Assembly: GCA_045592225.1 (NCBI GenBank)
Contig: JAZNUH010000090.1
Location: 1-19,222 of the forward strand
Reading direction: 5' to 3'
Length of the DNA stretch: 19,222 bases
DNA from: JAZNUH01 sp045592225
GTDB taxonomy: Bacteria > Bacillota > Clostridia > UMGS1883 > UMGS1540
The position numbers and the translations under genes are program-made. Shown here piece by piece: positions 16,227 to 19,222 of the stretch. The notes under the pieces were generated by a model, which did no database searches, was not told the DNA's origin, and saw only the letters and a list, made by a program, of their open reading frames with translations. Positions within the stretch are counted from its first letter, which is position 1. Every line of letters starts with the position of its first letter.

Positions 16227-16421
16227 AGGGCCAAAATGTGTGGTAACAAATAAGCCTATGCATTAAAAAAGTGCACCGGATACCGGTGCACCGAAAAACG
16301 CACGCAGTAACTGTTACCACACAAGTTATTTTTCACACCCAAAAGACGATGCTAAAAAACGTGCGTTTTTGCCAAAACAAAAAAGCAACATCTTTTGAGC
16401 TGTATTTAAAACTTGTGTGGT
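16194..16421 (-). ncRNA. Candidate structured, bistable small RNA, about 228 nt
   Basis: No plausible ORF exists here, yet the minus strand has a near-consensus promoter (16428-16457) and ends in a hairpin/U-tract terminator. Read 5' to 3' on the minus strand: P1 5' strand 16422-16410; P2 strands 16399-16384 and 16353-16338 (15 of 16 pairs, several G-U); apical loop segment 16370-16360; P1 3' strand 16327-16315 (13 perfect pairs with the 5' strand); segment 16304-16294, fully complementary to the apical loop; hairpin 16291-16271 (9 bp, 3-nt loop); segment 16248-16237, which pairs perfectly over 12 bp with 16323-16312 and so competes with P1; terminator 16226-16194. The predicted transcription start falls at the first base of P1. 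I do not recognise a known family. 6S and raiA RNA should be tested first; tmRNA, RNase P and SRP RNA are not evident. Confidence 0.7.
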
Positions 16422-16422
16422 A
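16237..16422. repeat. Triplicated inverted-repeat element TGTGTGGTA
   Basis: Three related arms: TGTGTGGTAACA (16237-16248), its inverted copy extended to the right (16312-16327), and AACTTGTGTGGTA (16410-16422). The central arm is complementary to both flanking arms. I interpret them as RNA helix strands rather than mobile-element ends, because no target-site duplication or transposase is present. Confidence 0.75.
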
Positions 16423-16442
16423 CAACTATTATAACATATATA
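16414..16442 (+). promoter_or_regulatory. Weak candidate promoter of the SLOG gene
   Basis: TTGTGT (16414-16419), 17-bp spacer, TATATA (16437-16442). It overlaps the minus-strand promoter of the small RNA. The match is only moderate and the call tentative. Confidence 0.3.
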
Positions 16443-16457
16443 AGTAAAATATGTCAA
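16428..16457 (-). promoter_or_regulatory. Strong minus-strand promoter of the candidate small RNA
   Basis: On the minus strand, perfect TTGACA (16457-16452), 18-bp spacer, perfect TATAAT (16433-16428) with a TG one base upstream (extended -10). No ORF lies downstream on this strand before the terminator. Confidence 0.8.
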
Positions 16458-16477
16458 TACAACCGAAAGGAAATATA

Positions 16478-16948
16478 ATGAAACAAAAAACCTGCTCATT
16501 TACGGGGCACAGAGAAATTTTGCCTCAAAACAAAAAGTTAATAGGGGAACAGACCCTGTCCGCAGCGGAAACACTTATAAAAGAAGGTGTTGACACCTTT
16601 ATATGCGGTGGTGCACTGGGCTATGATACCTTGTGCGCACAAATTGTACTCTACCTTAAAAAGCGGTATGAACATATACGGCTTGTAATTGCCATACCCT
16701 GCGAGGGACAGGAAAGATATTTTAATCTGCGGGACAAGCAAATTTACTATGATATACTGGATAAAGCTGATGAGAAGGTATATGTGTCAAGAGAATATTT
16801 TGCAGGATGTATGCACAAGCGCAACCGGTATATGGTGGATAATTCTGCATATCTTATTGCCTACTGCACAAAAAACAGTGGTGGCAGCTATTATACAAGA
16901 GAATATGCAAAAAGAAATAATGTGACAGTAATAGAAATAACCGCCTGA
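16478..16948 (+). CDS. SLOG-family protein (DUF1273 / YpsA-like)
   Basis: 156-residue protein from ATG 16478, with AAAGGA at 16466-16471. An upstream in-frame ATG at 16451 lacks a ribosome binding site and sits in the divergent promoter. It has the Rossmann-like SLOG pattern: CSFTGHR at 6-12, FICGGALGYDT at 41-51, LVIAIPCEGQE near 69-79, and MVDNSAYLIAYC then GGSYYTREYAKR. SLOG domains are known or predicted to bind nucleotides or nucleic acid (DprA, LOG, YpsA). YpsA-like members have been linked to cell division and stress in Firmicutes, but the function here is unknown. The gene diverges from the candidate small RNA, and its stop codon lies in a terminator-like hairpin facing the HAD gene. 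Confidence 0.85.
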   Translation: MKQKTCSFTGHREILPQNKKLIGEQTLSAAETLIKEGVDTFICGGALGYDTLCAQIVLYLKKRYEHIRLVIAIPCEGQERYFNLRDKQIYYDILDKADEKVYVSREYFAGCMHKRNRYMVDNSAYLIAYCTKNSGGSYYTREYAKRNNVTVIEITA

Positions 16949-16959
16949 CGGCGGTTATT
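16936..16959. terminator. Convergent hairpin between the SLOG and HAD genes
   Basis: Stem AATAACCGCC (16936-16945), loop TGAC, stem GGCGGTTATT (16950-16959). The T tract is weak on both strands. The SLOG stop codon TGA (16946-16948) is the loop. Confidence 0.6.
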
Positions 16960-16963
16960 GTGT

Positions 16964-17617
16964 TTACAGCAAATGTTTTTTGTCCCACTGTGCAAATGTT
17001 GTAAAGTATACATCGGCAACCTTTTCTATTTCCTCGCGTGAATGACGGCACCACCTGTCATATATTGCCATTACGGGAAAGCCTGCAGCTTTTGCGGTTT
17101 TCATAGCGTAAATGGCATCCTCAAAAACCAAAGCTTCGTGTGGCAGCACGCCCATGCTTTCAGCTGCTTTGTAGTATATGTCAGGACTGTCCTTGCCGAT
17201 GCCTGTATCCGCACAGGAAAAAATGTTGTCGAAAAAGTGGAGAATGCCCAGCCTTTTAAGTGCTGCCTTTACAAGGTATGTATCGGTAAGGGTGGCAATG
17301 CAAATCTTTACACCGTTGTCCTTAAGGCTGGTGAGCAGCTCGGGAACACATTCTTTAAGCTCCACTTCATTAAAATATGCATTTTCTATTGAATTGTTTA
17401 TTTCGTCAATTATTTGCTTTACGCTCTTGGGTATACTGTATTTTTCCTTTAAGTATTCCGCCGCCTCGGCAAGGGTTTTTGTGCCGGTGGATTTTGAAAT
17501 ATCCTCTCTTGATTCTATACCAATACTTTCAAGATATCGCGGTCCCGCAAATCTCCATATGTGCATAGATTCTAAAAGAGTTCCGTCCAAATCAAAAATT
17601 GCGCCTTTTATTTTCAT
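16964..17617 (-). CDS. HAD-superfamily phosphatase (beta-phosphoglucomutase-like subgroup)
   Basis: 217-residue cytoplasmic protein. The start ATG (17615-17617) follows AAGGTGATT on the minus strand. It carries all four HAD motifs: DLDGT with nucleophile D9 and D11, motif II T109 in CIATLTD, motif III K142 in GIGKDSPDIY, and acidic motif IV FEDA (E166, D167). The helical cap between motif I and II places it with phosphoglycolate phosphatase or beta-phosphoglucomutase-like enzymes, acting on a small phosphorylated metabolite. The substrate cannot be told from motifs. It is a single gene with its own promoter, divergent from the multi-CBM gene. Confidence 0.88.
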   Translation of the reverse strand: MKIKGAIFDLDGTLLESMHIWRFAGPRYLESIGIESREDISKSTGTKTLAEAAEYLKEKYSIPKSVKQIIDEINNSIENAYFNEVELKECVPELLTSLKDNGVKICIATLTDTYLVKAALKRLGILHFFDNIFSCADTGIGKDSPDIYYKAAESMGVLPHEALVFEDAIYAMKTAKAAGFPVMAIYDRWCRHSREEIEKVADVYFTTFAQWDKKHLL

Positions 17618-17647
17618 GCGTTAATCACCTTTATATCAGTTTGTTAT

Positions 17648-17676
17648 ATTATACTGTGTTTTTTGTGTAATTGCAA
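17648..17676 (-). promoter_or_regulatory. Promoter of the HAD phosphatase gene
   Basis: On the minus strand, TTGCAA (17676-17671), 17-bp spacer, perfect TATAAT (17653-17648). It lies about 30 nt upstream of the ATG. Confidence 0.65.
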
Positions 17677-17727
17677 GGAGGTAGTGCAGTTTTTAAAGCC
17701 TTGTATGATGAGTGTACTAAAATGCAC

Positions 17728-17741
17728 TTTTTGTACAAAAA
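17728..17741. promoter_or_regulatory. Palindrome TTTTTGTACAAAAA, possible operator
   Basis: Perfect 14-bp palindrome 6 bp upstream of the -35 of the multi-CBM gene. A TGTAC at 17713-17717 is also inverted relative to GTACA 17733-17737. It could be a repressor or activator site, but no regulator gene is adjacent. Confidence 0.3.
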
Positions 17742-17747
17742 AATGCC

Positions 17748-17776
17748 TTTACATTTAAAACAGAAATTGATATAAT
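17748..17776 (+). promoter_or_regulatory. Extended -10 promoter of the multi-CBM gene
   Basis: TTTACA (17748-17753), 17-bp spacer, TATAAT (17771-17776) preceded by TGA. It shares TGATATAAT with the promoters at 218-246 and 5027-5055. The leader is about 66 nt. Confidence 0.75.
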
Positions 17777-17848
17777 AAAAATAAACAGGAAAAGCATCCT
17801 GATGATGTATTATTTTAATCAATATAAACAAATTGAGGAGGAGAAAAA

Positions 17849-19222
17849 ATGACAAAAAGATTATTGGCAGTTATGGCGGCAGTGCTTTTAATGTTCAGCA
17901 CTTTCACCGTAACAGCAGCTGATGATGTAAATCAGCTGTTTAAAAACAACGGCTTTGAAGACGGGACAGACGCATGGACTTGTGACCCCGGTGTTGAAGT
18001 TGTTGAAGGTAAAGAAGTCTATGAAGGCAAAAAGGCAATGCATATTAAAACCGAAGAAAATGCTGCATTTGCACAGAGCCAGGACGTTGTAGGCGGAGAA
18101 GTTTATGAAATTTCGGTAATGGCAAAAAGCCCCGTTGGTACAGAGGCTGTTGTAAAGGCTGAATACTATGGCGGCGGAACTTCACAGGGTGAAAAATACC
18201 TTTCGTGGAAAGCTACCTCCGAATGGCAGAACTTTAAAGGCAAGCTTGAAATTCCCGACGGCACAACAAGAGCTTCCTTCCTGTTCCGCGTAATCCGCGG
18301 CGGTGAACTGTACTGGGATAATGTACAGCTTATCGGTAAGGGCGAAGGCGTAAAAGAAGTTGTTAAAAGAGAAGACGGCGACCCCTTCATACTTTTAAAC
18401 GGTGGATTTGAAGATTATACAGACCAGTGGAACATGTCATCCTCTGCTATGCTGGTAGATAAAAAGGATGCACATACAGGCGAAGGTGCAATAAAAATTG
18501 AAACAGATGCAAACGGCGACATTTCCCAGAACATTTTTGTTGTAGAAAAGGAAAGCTATAAGGTATCCTTCTGGGCAAAGAGTCCCATTGGAACAAAAGC
18601 GGTTATCAAGGCTGAATACTACGGCGAAAGCGGTCATGTCAGCGATGAATACAAAGAATGGACAACAACAGACAGCTGGGCAGAATACAGCGGTACACTT
18701 GAAGTTCCCGAAGGAGCAAACCGTATCACACTTATGCTCCGTGTTATCCGTGGCGGTACACTCTACCTTGACGATGTTGATGTAACAGGTAAAATCTCTG
18801 AAGCAGTTCATGAAAGAGATGCGGCTATAGAGCTTGAAAAACAGAAGAAGGCAGACGAAGCTGCAGCTGCAAAGGAAGCAGAGCTTGACCATTCTCCCAA
18901 GGAACCCGTAGGTGCTGCAACAGTATTCACATCCGATGGTACCTTTGAAACTCTGGGTGCAGACGGTAATCCCGAAAACATTGACGCACACGGTGGCTGG
19001 GGCGGAGATTATGTATCTCTCACCACAGAAGAAGCACACAGCGGCACACATTCTGTAAAGATTGACACAACAAACGGCGGCAACCCCTGGGTACGCTTTA
19101 CCGCATTTGATGTAAGCGGTGGCGGCGAATATCAGATTTCCTTCTGGTACAAGGGCGAAATCCGCGGTGATAAAACCTTCCAGGTTAAGTTTGAAGGTTA
19201 CACAGATAACTATATAAGACCC
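17849..19222 (+). CDS. Secreted multi-CBM (CBM_4_9-like) protein, 3' truncated by window
   Basis: The frame is open from ATG 17849 to the last base, giving 458 residues with no stop reached. A strong GAGGAGGAG site (17835-17843) precedes it. A signal peptide spans residues 1-23 or 24 (MTKR, hydrophobic core, TVTAA). Three CBM-like beta-sandwiches follow. The first begins at NNGFED (33-38) and ends LYWDNVQLIG. The second begins at NGGFE (184-188) and ends LYLDDVDVTG. The third begins at DGTFE (363-367) and is cut off at SFWYKGEIRGDKTFQVKFEG. Repeats 1 and 2 are clear internal paralogues (for example RVIRGGELYWDN and RVIRGGTLYLDD). A charged Lys/Glu/Ala helical linker lies near residues 330-350. 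Such modules bind glycans. A catalytic domain or SLH/sortase anchor may follow outside the window, and the function is otherwise unknown. Confidence 0.85.
   Translation, partial: MTKRLLAVMAAVLLMFSTFTVTAADDVNQLFKNNGFEDGTDAWTCDPGVEVVEGKEVYEGKKAMHIKTEENAAFAQSQDVVGGEVYEISVMAKSPVGTEAVVKAEYYGGGTSQGEKYLSWKATSEWQNFKGKLEIPDGTTRASFLFRVIRGGELYWDNVQLIGKGEGVKEVVKREDGDPFILLNGGFEDYTDQWNMSSSAMLVDKKDAHTGEGAIKIETDANGDISQNIFVVEKESYKVSFWAKSPIGTKAVIKAEYYGESGHVSDEYKEWTTTDSWAEYSGTLEVPEGANRITLMLRVIRGGTLYLDDVDVTGKISEAVHERDAAIELEKQKKADEAAAAKEAELDHSPKEPVGAATVFTSDGTFETLGADGNPENIDAHGGWGGDYVSLTTEEAHSGTHSVKIDTTNGGNPWVRFTAFDVSGGGEYQISFWYKGEIRGDKTFQVKFEGYTDNYIRP

Noticed and set aside
16197..16422. MITE or other mobile element formed by the inverted repeats
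   Set aside because: There is no target-site duplication. The outermost arms are in direct rather than inverted orientation to each other, and the promoter/terminator arrangement fits an RNA gene better.
16237..16477. Plus-strand cis-regulatory leader (riboswitch) of the SLOG gene
   Set aside because: Upstream plus-strand transcription is stopped at 16154-16183. No good plus-strand promoter precedes the structured part, and the perfect U-tract terminator and promoter both point to the minus strand.
16451..16477. Alternative SLOG start at ATG 16451
   Set aside because: It has no ribosome binding site and overlaps the -35 of the divergent promoter. ATG 16478 has AAAGGA and gives the normal family N-terminus.
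18437..19051. Minus-strand Cys-rich ORF opposite the multi-CBM gene
   Set aside because: It lies entirely opposite a well-supported CDS with signal peptide and CBM repeats, has no convincing ribosome binding site, and its composition is the antisense shadow of Lys/Glu/Ala codons.
1..19222. CRISPR arrays, tRNA or rRNA genes, and transposase genes
   Set aside because: No regularly spaced direct repeats, tRNA-like cloverleaf, rRNA-conserved sequence or recombinase motif was seen in either strand. A dedicated tRNA or CRISPR scan was not run.

Overview
The window looks like chromosome from a low-to-mid GC Clostridia (Firmicutes) bacterium, probably an anaerobic polysaccharide user. The evidence is strong AGGAGG-type ribosome binding sites, TTGACA/TATAAT sigma-A promoters, U-tract intrinsic terminators, a MecA-type adaptor, an ECF transporter S component, and several secreted proteins with carbohydrate-binding-like modules. 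No species assignment is claimed, and no phage, transposase, tRNA, rRNA or CRISPR array was seen.

Layout. (1) 1-210: C-terminal end of an ECF-type transporter S component. (2) 313-7528: a surface/secretome block of three separately promoted genes for exported proteins. Two are tandem paralogues with a CBM-like domain and a (beta/alpha)8 glycosidase-like barrel; the third has a transglutaminase-like core followed by BspA-like leucine-rich repeats. All three end in a similar C-terminal module containing an F-x-W-[DN] motif. (3) 7613-13486: housekeeping block valS-folC-lplA, with overlapping stop/start codons, then a small zinc-ribbon protein and a MecA-like adaptor with their own promoter. (4) 13518-15430, minus strand: cinA followed by an AlkD-like DNA alkylation repair protein, converging on mecA across a shared bidirectional terminator. 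(5) 15578-16144: a purine-type phosphoribosyltransferase. (6) 16194-16457: a gene-free interval that appears to hold an undescribed structured small RNA on the minus strand, divergent from a small SLOG/YpsA-like gene (16478-16948). (7) 16964-17617, minus strand: a HAD phosphatase. (8) 17849 to the window end: a secreted protein with at least three CBM-like repeats, truncated by the window.

The most unusual element is the 16194-16421 minus-strand interval. It has a near-consensus promoter (TTGACA, 18 bp, TGTTATAAT), no ORF, and a strong hairpin/U-tract terminator about 228 nt downstream. Its predicted 5' end begins a 13-bp helix whose partner strand can instead form a 12-bp helix with a downstream segment. 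An 11-nt apical-loop/downstream complementarity could add a pseudoknot. It reads as a bistable non-coding RNA whose promoter abuts that of the SLOG gene.

The secreted proteins (two barrels, the transglutaminase/LRR protein, the multi-CBM protein) probably act together at the cell surface on polysaccharide or host/plant glycans. This is inferred from their domains and shared promoter style, not shown.
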